Shown here: one piece after another, positions 6,751-14,058 of the stretch
Position numbering within the stretch: position 1 is the stretch's first letter
Layout: every line of letters starts with the position of its first letter
Assembly: GCA_002786505.1 (NCBI GenBank)
Contig: PCTK01000032.1
Location: forward strand, 7,545 to 24,734
Reading direction: 5' to 3'
DNA from: Nitrospinae bacterium CG22_combo_CG10-13_8_21_14_all_47_10
GTDB lineage: Bacteria > Nitrospinota > Nitrospinia > Nitrospinales > VA-1
DNA length: 17,190 bases
Notes under the pieces: generated by a model
What the model was told of the DNA's origin: nothing
The model's database searches: none
What the model saw: only the letters and a program-made list of their open reading frames with translations
Made by a program: the position numbers and the translations under genes

Positions 6751-6795
6751 CGGAGGGTGTTTAAAATTTTGGGAGGGTGGCTGGAAGATTGGGGG
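6751..6795 (-). terminator. C-rich, G-poor trailer, possible Rho-dependent terminator loading site
   Basis: Read on the minus strand, the transcript past the TPR stop begins with five C and continues with repeated CCC and TCC tracts. It contains only two or three G in about 45 bases. Such a C-rich, unstructured stretch is the hallmark of a rut site. No intrinsic hairpin with a U-run is visible between this gene and msrAB, which is read in the same direction. On the plus strand the same bases form several G-tracts. Confidence 0.35.
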
Positions 6796-7464
6796 TTAGC
6801 GCAATGAGGCGGAAGTTTTTTTATGCACCATATCAGGGTGGATGTTCATCGCGCTTTGTAGTGGTTTTATGGCTTTGTTGTAGTGCCCCAGTTTCATGTA
6901 GATTTGCCCGAGGGTGTAGTAGGCTTCGGCATTGTTGGGGTTGAGCCTGATGGATTCCTGGACTGCGGACAGGGCCTCCTGATAGCGGTTGGAGAGAAAG
7001 CAGGACAACGCCAGGAAATAATGAGAATCATAATTATTTGGCTCCTGCCTAATGGCTTTGCGGTAATACTCGCTGGCTTCATGGTGCCTGTTTAAAGCCG
7101 CGTGCGCCAGCCCAATCTTGAAATTAGCTTCGGCAAAATCTGGTTTGAGGCGCAGGGCCTCCTGCAACTCTTTCAGTTTTTCGGGATGACGCCCCACCGC
7201 ACCATAGGCAAGTGCAAGATAAAAATGCGTTTTATAATTATCCTGGCGGATTTGCAGTGATTGTTCCAAAGGGGGGATGGCTTCTTGAAACTTCTTGTTT
7301 TTTATATAGGCAAGACCTAATTCAGAAAGAAAAGCGGGATTCTCAGGCTCTTTCTTCAAAGCGGTTTGCATCGACATCACTGTTGCGATTTCTTCCTGCG
7401 ACAATGCCGATGAGCCTGCGGTAAGAAGCCCCATGCTTAATATGACTGACAATATCTTTTTCAT
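6796..7464 (-). CDS. Secreted or periplasmic TPR-repeat protein
   Basis: The protein has 222 residues. An N-terminal signal peptide (MKKILSVILSMGLL, likely cleaved near the SSALSQ segment around 18-23) is followed by about five tetratricopeptide repeats of 34 residues, at roughly 43-76, 77-110, 111-144, 145-178 and 179-212. The Gly/Ala/Tyr/Pro pattern is clear (for example the repeat starting DSHYFLALS). There is no catalytic domain. Proteins of this kind act as scaffolds for periplasmic or outer-membrane assemblies, and the partner is unknown. The last ten residues (KKTSASLR end) fall outside the repeats. ATG 7464 has no good ribosome-binding site, but a strong promoter lies just upstream. 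It is separate from the yej operon, which ends about 200 bases before it. Confidence 0.88.
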   Translation of the reverse strand: MKKILSVILSMGLLTAGSSALSQEEIATVMSMQTALKKEPENPAFLSELGLAYIKNKKFQEAIPPLEQSLQIRQDNYKTHFYLALAYGAVGRHPEKLKELQEALRLKPDFAEANFKIGLAHAALNRHHEASEYYRKAIRQEPNNYDSHYFLALSCFLSNRYQEALSAVQESIRLNPNNAEAYYTLGQIYMKLGHYNKAIKPLQSAMNIHPDMVHKKTSASLR

Positions 7465-7509
7465 GATACATGCCCGTTTAGAAAAAGCCGGTTCACAGAA
7501 TGGACGGAA

Positions 7510-7538
7510 ACTATAGCGTGGCCCGGTTTACCTGTAAA
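7510..7538 (-). promoter_or_regulatory. Sigma-70-type promoter of the TPR gene
   Basis: On the minus strand, TTTACA (7538-7533) and TATAGT (7515-7510) are separated by exactly 17 bases. Each hexamer matches consensus in five of six positions. Transcription would start near 7503 and leave a leader of about 39 bases before ATG 7464. The rest of 7465-7662 is AT-rich with two T-runs and no recognisable gene. Confidence 0.6.
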
Positions 7539-7662
7539 GCTGGAAAGTATAAGAGTAAAAAATTCAATTTGATCAGAGAGGCTATTTTATGAGGTCAATA
7601 AATAAAAATGCGCCAATGTTTTGATATTCTTTTTTTTCAATGACTTGTGAAATTGGTTTTTT

Positions 7663-9699
7663 TTAATCCTGATTTGGAAATTTTGCGGAAGGTGCGGCAT
7701 GGTGGCAGGAAACGAATGAATGGCTTTCCCCCATTTTTTCAGGGTATTGGCGGATGCATTTTATAGACAGTTCGGAACCTTTCTCCTCATTCAGGTAAAT
7801 CGGGCAACGTGGATGAAAATAGCAACCTGTTGGAGGATTGAGAGGGGAGGGCACATCTCCCACCAGAGGTTTAAAAGATTTGCGGGTTTCTAACGCGGGT
7901 ACTGACTCAAGGAGAGATTTTGTGTACGGGTGACGGGGGTTCTTGAAGAGTTCCTCGACCGGTGCCTGCTCCACAATTCTTCCCAGGTACATGATGGCTA
8001 CTGTGTCGGCCATATAACGTACCACGCCGAGATTATGGCTGATGAAAAGATAGGTCAGCCGATGCCGGGCTTGCAATTCTTTGAGCAGATTGAGAACCTG
8101 GGCCTGTACAGATACATCCAAAGCGCTTGTGGGTTCATCCAGTACCAGAAACTCCGGTTCCAGAATTAACGCACGGGCAATAGCGATGCGTTGCCGCTGA
8201 CCGCCGGAAAACTCATGCGGATAGCGTTCCAGGATGGACGGACTCAACCCTACTTCTTTTAATGCCTGGCAAATTTTTTGCGTCCTCTCCTCCGTTGAAA
8301 GCGTGGGTTGGTGAACTTCTAACCCTTCACCCACAATCCTCTCTATGGTCATTCGCGGTTGCAGGGAACCGAAAGGGTCCTGGAACACGATCTGCATATA
8401 CTGGCGGAACTGTTTCAAGGCCTCGCCTTTCAGGTTCATGATATTTTGATCGTTGAAAAATACTTTGCCACGCGCATCGGGAACCAATTGCAGGATGGAT
8501 TCCCCCAGCGTGGTTTTCCCGCAACCGGACTCTCCCACCAGTGCGACCGTTGAGCCTTTAGGGATATCCAGGTCGATATTGTCCACCGCACGGATATGGT
8601 CTGCAACACGCAGAAATACTCCCTTGCGGACAGGGAAATGGGTTTTTAAATTTCGTATTGTGACAAGGGTTGTGGTCTCAAGTTTGCGGGCTGGTATGGG
8701 TTCGGTTTTGCCGATTTGTTTCCGGATGAATTCGGGGCCTTTATCCATTAAGTGGCAGACCGTTTGGTGGTTTCTGCCTAAGTGGTGCACCTTGCTTTCC
8801 TGTTTATGGCAAATATCCATGACTTCAGGACAACGGTCGGCAAATCTGCATCCCTCTCCATATTCGGTGGCGGAAGGAACCAGTCCGGGAATGGTGTCCA
8901 GCAAAAACTCGCTTTTTGCAAGCTTGGGAATGGAGCTGAAAAGTCTTTGCGTGTAGGGGTGAGCCATCGAATTAAATATCTGTTCCCGGCTCCCATACTC
9001 CGCCACCCGGCCTGCGTACATGATGCATAAGTCGTCGGCCATCTGGTTGACGATGCCCATGTCATGGGTGATCAACAGAATTGCCATGCCGGTTTGTTTT
9101 TGCAGGTCTCCCATCAGGCTTAATACTTGCGCCTGGATAGTGACATCAAGAGCTGTGGTGGGTTCATCGGCAATGAGCAGTTTGGGCTCACAGGCCAGGG
9201 CCATGGCGATCATGACTCTCTGCTTCATGCCGCCAGAAAGCTGGTGTGGAAAATCGTCGATGCGTTTATGAGGATCGGGGATTCCCACCCGGTCGAGAAG
9301 TTCCAAAGCCCGTTTTCGGGAATCGCCTTTTGCAATTTTCAAATGTTGTTGTAGCGGTTCCTCAAGCTGATCGCCGATGCGGAACAGAGGATTCAGGGAT
9401 GTCATAGGTTCCTGAAAAATCATGGCAATATTGTTTCCCCTCAGGCTTCGCATTTCTTCAGGGTTTAGCTGGAATAGATCCTGTCCCTGAAAATGGATTT
9501 CTCCTGTTGGATGGTAACCGTTCTCGGCGATCAGACGGATAATGGAAAACGCGGTCTGGGTTTTGCCACAGCCGGATTCTCCTACCAGAGCCAGGGTTTT
9601 CCCTTGTTCAAGGTCAAAAGAGATGCCATCCACGGCCCGGGCAATTTTCCCAGGTCCGGCATGGAAATGTGTCGCCAGATTTTTTACTGATAAAAGCAT
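7663..9699 (-). CDS. yejF: Peptide ABC importer, fused double ATPase (YejF-like)
   Basis: This cytoplasmic ATPase subunit carries two nucleotide-binding domains in 678 residues. Domain 1 has Walker A GESGCGKT at 40-47, signature LSGGMKQ at 154-160 and Walker B ending in ADEP near 177-180. Domain 2 has Walker A at 390-397, signature FSGGQRQ at 497-503 and Walker B LDEP near 520-523. Each half is followed by the oligopeptide-transporter C-terminal extension with four cysteines (284, 290, 297, 315 and 626, 632, 648, 665). E. coli YejF is much shorter (about 529 residues) and lacks such extensions, so this copy resembles a DppD-DppF fusion. The frame runs upstream to 9813 inside yejE, but ATG 9699 matches the family start, has AAGAGA just upstream and follows the yejE stop by eight bases. 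Confidence 0.93.
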   Translation of the reverse strand: MLLSVKNLATHFHAGPGKIARAVDGISFDLEQGKTLALVGESGCGKTQTAFSIIRLIAENGYHPTGEIHFQGQDLFQLNPEEMRSLRGNNIAMIFQEPMTSLNPLFRIGDQLEEPLQQHLKIAKGDSRKRALELLDRVGIPDPHKRIDDFPHQLSGGMKQRVMIAMALACEPKLLIADEPTTALDVTIQAQVLSLMGDLQKQTGMAILLITHDMGIVNQMADDLCIMYAGRVAEYGSREQIFNSMAHPYTQRLFSSIPKLAKSEFLLDTIPGLVPSATEYGEGCRFADRCPEVMDICHKQESKVHHLGRNHQTVCHLMDKGPEFIRKQIGKTEPIPARKLETTTLVTIRNLKTHFPVRKGVFLRVADHIRAVDNIDLDIPKGSTVALVGESGCGKTTLGESILQLVPDARGKVFFNDQNIMNLKGEALKQFRQYMQIVFQDPFGSLQPRMTIERIVGEGLEVHQPTLSTEERTQKICQALKEVGLSPSILERYPHEFSGGQRQRIAIARALILEPEFLVLDEPTSALDVSVQAQVLNLLKELQARHRLTYLFISHNLGVVRYMADTVAIMYLGRIVEQAPVEELFKNPRHPYTKSLLESVPALETRKSFKPLVGDVPSPLNPPTGCYFHPRCPIYLNEEKGSELSIKCIRQYPEKMGESHSFVSCHHAAPSAKFPNQD

Positions 9700-9707
9700 T
9701 TTGTCTC

Positions 9708-10958
9708 TTATAAGGTTTTTCTCGGGTCGAAGGCATTGCGAATGCCTTCTCCAATAAAAGTCAATAATGTGATTGCCAAAGTGAGCGCGGCGAAGGTTGG
9801 CAACAATATCCATAATGCCTGAAGGTTGTTTTTCCCTTGTGCCAGCAGTTCACCCATGCTCGGAGCGGGGCTGGGTACTCCCAGGTTCAGGTAGTCCAGG
9901 CTCACCAGTGCGAGAATTCCTGCTGTGACTTCAAAGGGGAAAAATGTAACCACCGGGGTTAAGGCGTTGGGCAGGATATGGCGACGCATGATGGTAAAAT
10001 TAGAAACCCCCAGCGCCTTTGCCGCCTTTACAAATTCAAAGTTGCGTACCTTTAGGAATTCTGCGCGAATATAGGCGGCAATTCCCATCCAGGCGGTGAG
10101 ATTTAAAATTAAAAAAAGCAGTATTGCTGAAGGAACCAGAAAAGAACTCAAAATTATTAAGATATAGAGACGAGGGATTGATCCCCAGATTTCCGTCAAC
10201 CGCTGGCCGACCAGGTCGATCCATCCGCCGAAGAATCCTTGAGTTCCTCCAATCAGGCACCCGATCAAGGTTCCGGTGATTGCCAACGACGCTCCAAAGA
10301 CCATTGAAATGCGGAAGCCATAAATCAATCTGGCCAACACATCCCGGCCACGGTCATCGGTGCCGAGGTAATGTCCGTCTTTCCACGAGGACTCAATGAA
10401 TCCTTCACCACTGTGCGCGCGAGTGCGGTAGGGAGCGGCTAACACAACATTACCGGTTTTTGATTCCGTAGGTATATAAACATAGTCGTAACGGACTGGA
10501 GGCCAGAGTATCCAGTAGTCCTTGGGAGGTTGGGCCGGTGCGATTTCGGCATTGGTCAGCTTGATGTCGGCATTTCCTTCGCTATCCTCGAAATCATTTA
10601 ATCCGATGCTGAAGGCGGGTTCTTCTTCCTCAAAATCATCCAGCTCCAGGGTAAAAGAGTTTTTTGCATCTTCTTGTGTTATCTCAGGCACTCCTTTTAA
10701 GATTCTTTCAAATCTGGCGGATTTATAATCCGGTTCGCTCGGCAAAGTTCCGCCAAAATCTTTTTCGCTGTAAGTGAAGGGGATGGGGAAATAGGGTTTG
10801 CCTTCCACAACGATCAGGAGCGGGCGTACATTACAGATCAGTTCGGCGGGCAGAGTCACTAAAAAAAGAAAAGCCAACAGCAAAAAGCTGTTATAGGCCC
10901 GTTTGTCGTTTTTGAAAACTCCCAGTTTAACTTTCAGTTCTTTATTTAACTTCAGCAT
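9708..10958 (-). CDS. yejE: Peptide ABC importer permease (YejE-like)
   Basis: This is the second inner-membrane permease of the Yej importer, 416 residues. A first span at about 23-42 is followed by a YejE-type stretch (PAELICN, YFPIPFTYSE, DFGGTLPSEPDY) and a long periplasmic loop. The binding-protein-dependent permease domain follows from LGTDDRGRDVLAR (198-210), with further spans at about 218-245, 263-297, 340-360 and 385-405. The EAA loop is AAKALGVSN (312-320), which contacts the ATPase. E. coli YejE has about 341 residues. The excess lies largely in an acidic insert at about 88-147 that contains a duplicated F-(T/S)-(L/I)-x-L-(D/N)-D-F-E motif. The ATG lies two bases after the yejB stop, with AGGG about six bases upstream. 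Confidence 0.94.
   Translation of the reverse strand: MLKLNKELKVKLGVFKNDKRAYNSFLLLAFLFLVTLPAELICNVRPLLIVVEGKPYFPIPFTYSEKDFGGTLPSEPDYKSARFERILKGVPEITQEDAKNSFTLELDDFEEEEPAFSIGLNDFEDSEGNADIKLTNAEIAPAQPPKDYWILWPPVRYDYVYIPTESKTGNVVLAAPYRTRAHSGEGFIESSWKDGHYLGTDDRGRDVLARLIYGFRISMVFGASLAITGTLIGCLIGGTQGFFGGWIDLVGQRLTEIWGSIPRLYILIILSSFLVPSAILLFLILNLTAWMGIAAYIRAEFLKVRNFEFVKAAKALGVSNFTIMRRHILPNALTPVVTFFPFEVTAGILALVSLDYLNLGVPSPAPSMGELLAQGKNNLQALWILLPTFAALTLAITLLTFIGEGIRNAFDPRKTL
10584..10658 (-). repeat. Duplicated acidic motif inside yejE
   Basis: At the protein level, residues 101-111 (SFTLELDDFEE) and 115-125 (AFSIGLNDFED) are two copies of one motif with a 14-residue period, joined and flanked by acidic residues. 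The DNA copies have diverged, so this is an old or selected duplication rather than a fresh slippage event. It lies in the predicted periplasmic loop between the first and second membrane spans. Confidence 0.55.
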
Positions 10959-10960
10959 TT

Positions 10961-12100
10961 TCAGCCCTGAGACTCATCAAAAGAAATTCTTCTGTCGATT
11001 AAAACGTAAGACAGGTCGGTCAACAATTGGCCCACCAGTGCCATGAGTGAGAAGATAAACAGGGTACCCAGGACAATGGGGTAATCCCTTTGGATCACCG
11101 CCTGATAGGAAAGAAGCCCCAGTCCGTCCAAAGTGAAAATTTGTTCCAGCAATAACGAGCCGGAAAAAAACATGGCGAGAAAGGCTATGGGAAATCCTGT
11201 TACAAGTGGTATGAGTGAATTTTTCAGGACATGTTTGAACAGGACCCGCTTTTCCGGCAGGCCCTTGGCTCGTGCGGTCAATACGTATTGCTTGCGCATC
11301 TCTTCCAGGAACGCGTTTTTGGTCAAAAGGGTAAGGGTGGCGAACCCACCGAGTACATAGCACAGCAGGGGAGCGGCCAGATGATGCAGGTAATCGGTCA
11401 GCTTCTCCCAAAAGGACCACGATTCGTAACCGGGAGTCCCTGCGGATGTCAGGCCGGCTATCGGTATCAGGTGAGCGATGGCTCCATCTCCCGGACCAAA
11501 AAGGACAATGATAAATATTGCCAGAACGAAGCCGGGAACGCTGTAACCGATGAGCACAATCAGGCTGGTTGCAGTATCAAAACGGGTTCCATGTTTCACG
11601 GCTTTGGCGATACCCAGGATGATGCAGATGGTGTAGGTCAGAAAAAAGCTGGTGACACCCAGCGATGCGGACACCGGCAATTTTTCCTTAATGAGTTCAA
11701 GAACGGATTTATTTCGGTAAAAGGAGTTGCCAAATTTTAACACCAGAAACCCCTCCCAACTATCATGGTTGAAAAAACCTTCCATGAAGGGGGCATTTTT
11801 ATTTTTTGGCGAGTACCATAGAAAGGTGCGCAGATACCTTTCCCAAAGCGGTCTGTCGAGATGGTAGATTTTTTTTAATTCTTCCATGTGTTTTGGGTCT
11901 ATCTCGCCGAATTTTTTTCCGGGGCCCGTCAAAGCTCCACCACCTGCTTCGGTCAAAGTACTGCCGTGCCCTCTGAGAAGGGACTTCATCTGGTCTATGG
12001 GGCCTCCGGGAACGAATTGCGTAGCAATGAAGGTAATGGTGACGATCCCGACCATGGTAGGAAGCATCAATAAAAGGCGGCGTATGATATAAGCGGTCAT
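10961..12100 (-). CDS. yejB: Peptide ABC importer permease (YejB-like)
   Basis: This is the first inner-membrane permease, 379 residues, against about 364 in E. coli YejB. It opens with the typical MTAYIIRRLLLMLP and PGGPIDQ (31-37). A periplasmic region with the FGNSFYRNKSVLELIKEKLP segment follows, then the permease domain with spans at about 145-168, 178-202, 243-262, 295-320 and 342-362. The EAA-type coupling loop LTARAKGLPEKRVLFKHVLKN spans 274-294. Compared with the E. coli protein it carries roughly 20 extra residues at about 97-117. ATG 12100 matches the family start, yet the 36 bases between yejA and it are C-rich and contain no Shine-Dalgarno, so initiation may depend on upstream translation. 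Confidence 0.95.
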   Translation of the reverse strand: MTAYIIRRLLLMLPTMVGIVTITFIATQFVPGGPIDQMKSLLRGHGSTLTEAGGGALTGPGKKFGEIDPKHMEELKKIYHLDRPLWERYLRTFLWYSPKNKNAPFMEGFFNHDSWEGFLVLKFGNSFYRNKSVLELIKEKLPVSASLGVTSFFLTYTICIILGIAKAVKHGTRFDTATSLIVLIGYSVPGFVLAIFIIVLFGPGDGAIAHLIPIAGLTSAGTPGYESWSFWEKLTDYLHHLAAPLLCYVLGGFATLTLLTKNAFLEEMRKQYVLTARAKGLPEKRVLFKHVLKNSLIPLVTGFPIAFLAMFFSGSLLLEQIFTLDGLGLLSYQAVIQRDYPIVLGTLFIFSLMALVGQLLTDLSYVLIDRRISFDESQG

Positions 12101-12136
12101 GGAGTTATTCGGGGTTTTGGGGGAAAGGTATGTTTT

Positions 12137-13999
12137 CTATGGCAGAGGCGTCCCTTTTGATCTTGCCGCCTCCAGTTTTTCAGCTTTCTGTTCATCCCAC
12201 CACCACCATTCAAGCAGGTTATTGGCAATATTACTTTGCGAGGGATTGATTTTTGGGCGGCTGAATTTGTTCCAGTAAACTGCCCGGTCATAGGCAATGT
12301 ACCAATGCGGAACAATATAAAACTGATGCGTAAGAATCCGGTCGAGTGCATGAATCTGGATGACCAGGTTTTTACGGGTTTTTGCTTTGATGATTCCTTC
12401 GATCAATTCATCGATAGCAGGATTTCTAATGCCCATATAGTTTCTGGTTCCGGGAGTGTCGGCCGCTTCGCTTCCCCACATATAGCGTTGCTCATTTCCT
12501 GGTGAACGGCTCTGGGGATAGTTTGCCACGATCATTCCAAACTTGAAGTTTCGCAGACGCTCTTCATATTCGGCCACCTGTACCACCTTGATATCCAGAT
12601 GAACTCCAATCTGTTTTAAATTATTTTTGTAGGGCTCGGCGATACGCTGAAATCCGGGTCCAGCCAGGAGAAGTTCGAACTCCAGCCTTTGGTTACCTTT
12701 TGTGCGGATGCCATCGGCGCCAATTTTCCATCCGGCGGAGTCGAGCAATGCGTTGGCAACTTGAATATTTTTGACTGCCGACTGCCCTTGCCCCGGTGCG
12801 CCTACCGGCTTGGTGATTGCGGTTTTAGGTACATGGTTTTTATACTTTTCACGCAGTTTAACAAGAAGAGCCTTGACTTCACCCTGGGCGATTCCGGAGG
12901 CTTTCATTTCAGGGTTATTGTCGAAATAGCATTCGTTTCGGGTGTATTGCCCATAAAATAAATTTTTATTGCTCCATTCAAAGTCGAAGACCATAGCGAT
13001 GGCGGCCCGGACTTTTCGGGACTGAAAAAACTCGTTTCTCATATTCATGGCGAATCCCTGCATTCCAGCCACCCGGGTGTGGGGGAATTCCGCACGGATG
13101 TAGTAACCTTTTTTCACAAAGTCGCCTTTATAGTCGAGAGCCCAGTCGCGAGAACTGTTGATCAACTGCATGTCAAACTCGCCGCCTTTGAAGGCTTCCC
13201 GCTCGGCAACCGGATCGAGATAGATTTTGTAGGTGACCCGGTCAAAATTATAGCGTCCCTGGTTGATGCCGATATCCTTGCCCCACCAATCAGGATTGCG
13301 CTTAAACGTTATGTATTTGCCGTATTCATATTTTTCGACCGTGTAGGGGCCACTGGCGATGGCGACGCCATCAAAGTCTGACCCAAAGGATTTCCCTTTT
13401 GCCCCATAAACATGTTGTGGGAAAATAAGCAGTTGGCCTGTTATTAGCGGGAGTTCCTGATTGTATACAGCGAAGTGATAGCGGACGGTATGGGCGTCAA
13501 TTTTTTCAACAGACTTGATATCCTTAAAGTACTCCTTGTAAATAGGGTGGTATTCGGGGTCTTTAATCAAGTTGAATGAGAAAACAAAATCATCGGCCGT
13601 TAAAGGGTGTCCATCTGAAAACCGCGCCTGTTTGTAGATATAATAGGTCATGGAAAGCCGGTCTTCGGCGAGTTCGACTTTTTCTACCAGATTGCCATAC
13701 TGGGAAAAAGGTTCGTCGTCATCGGCGGAACTATCCATAGGGGTTTGAAACACTAATTGTCCGATGCCAGGAGCGGTCACCCCCTTGAGTGAAGCTGGGT
13801 TTAGTTTGGTGAACGCGCCGAAGTCAGACAACACGAGATTGCCGCCTTTTGGGGCACTGGGGTTGGCGTATTCATAATTCTGTCCGGGTAGGTATTTCAA
13901 ATTCTGAGGGCCATATAATGAGAGCCCGTGCTTTGGTATTGCCCAGGATTGTTGTGCCAGCAAAAGTATCAGTAGGATGGATGAAAGAAATTTCGTCAT
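12137..13999 (-). CDS. yejA: Periplasmic peptide-binding protein (YejA-like, SBP_bac_5)
   Basis: This is the solute-binding protein of the importer, 620 residues from ATG 13999 (E. coli YejA has about 604). The signal peptide is MTKFLSSILLILLLAQQSWA with cleavage before IPKHG. A family-5 extracellular solute-binding domain fills the rest, including YVN-type YEYANPSAPKGGNL, KQARFSDGHPLTADDFVFS, VASGPYTV-like IASGPYTVEKYEYGKYI and NPDWWGKD. The frame continues up to an ATG at 14038 (13 more residues), but that would bury the signal peptide behind a charged extension, so 13999 is preferred. Neither ATG has a clear ribosome-binding site. Known Yej systems take up oligopeptides, microcin C and, in some bacteria, murein-derived peptides. 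The ligand here cannot be read from sequence. It is first in the operon A-B-E-F. Confidence 0.94.
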   Translation of the reverse strand: MTKFLSSILLILLLAQQSWAIPKHGLSLYGPQNLKYLPGQNYEYANPSAPKGGNLVLSDFGAFTKLNPASLKGVTAPGIGQLVFQTPMDSSADDDEPFSQYGNLVEKVELAEDRLSMTYYIYKQARFSDGHPLTADDFVFSFNLIKDPEYHPIYKEYFKDIKSVEKIDAHTVRYHFAVYNQELPLITGQLLIFPQHVYGAKGKSFGSDFDGVAIASGPYTVEKYEYGKYITFKRNPDWWGKDIGINQGRYNFDRVTYKIYLDPVAEREAFKGGEFDMQLINSSRDWALDYKGDFVKKGYYIRAEFPHTRVAGMQGFAMNMRNEFFQSRKVRAAIAMVFDFEWSNKNLFYGQYTRNECYFDNNPEMKASGIAQGEVKALLVKLREKYKNHVPKTAITKPVGAPGQGQSAVKNIQVANALLDSAGWKIGADGIRTKGNQRLEFELLLAGPGFQRIAEPYKNNLKQIGVHLDIKVVQVAEYEERLRNFKFGMIVANYPQSRSPGNEQRYMWGSEAADTPGTRNYMGIRNPAIDELIEGIIKAKTRKNLVIQIHALDRILTHQFYIVPHWYIAYDRAVYWNKFSRPKINPSQSNIANNLLEWWWWDEQKAEKLEAARSKGTPLP

Positions 14000-14058
14000 A
14001 ATAAAATAGAAGTGTTTAGTTTTTCTATATATTAACATCTTAAATCGGAAGGGGCACT
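14000..14058. promoter_or_regulatory. Divergent AT-rich promoter region between yejA and the muralytic gene
   Basis: These 59 bases must hold start signals for both directions, unless the promoters reach into the genes. TATATT at 14028-14033 on the plus strand, and the overlapping TAATAT on the minus strand, are -10-like, but neither has a convincing -35. GGAAGGGG at 14047-14054 is the ribosome-binding site of the plus-strand gene. The shared compact region suggests the two units could be co-regulated. Confidence 0.3.

Noticed and set aside
8453..8956. A 167-codon plus-strand frame opposite yejF, and a similar one at 11231-11740 opposite yejB
   Set aside because: Both are antisense to conserved transporter genes and their translations look random.
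9700..9813. N-terminal extension of the YejF frame into yejE
   Set aside because: The family begins at the MLLSVKNL segment. The extension overlaps yejE coding sequence and lacks similarity, and ATG 9699 has a ribosome-binding site.
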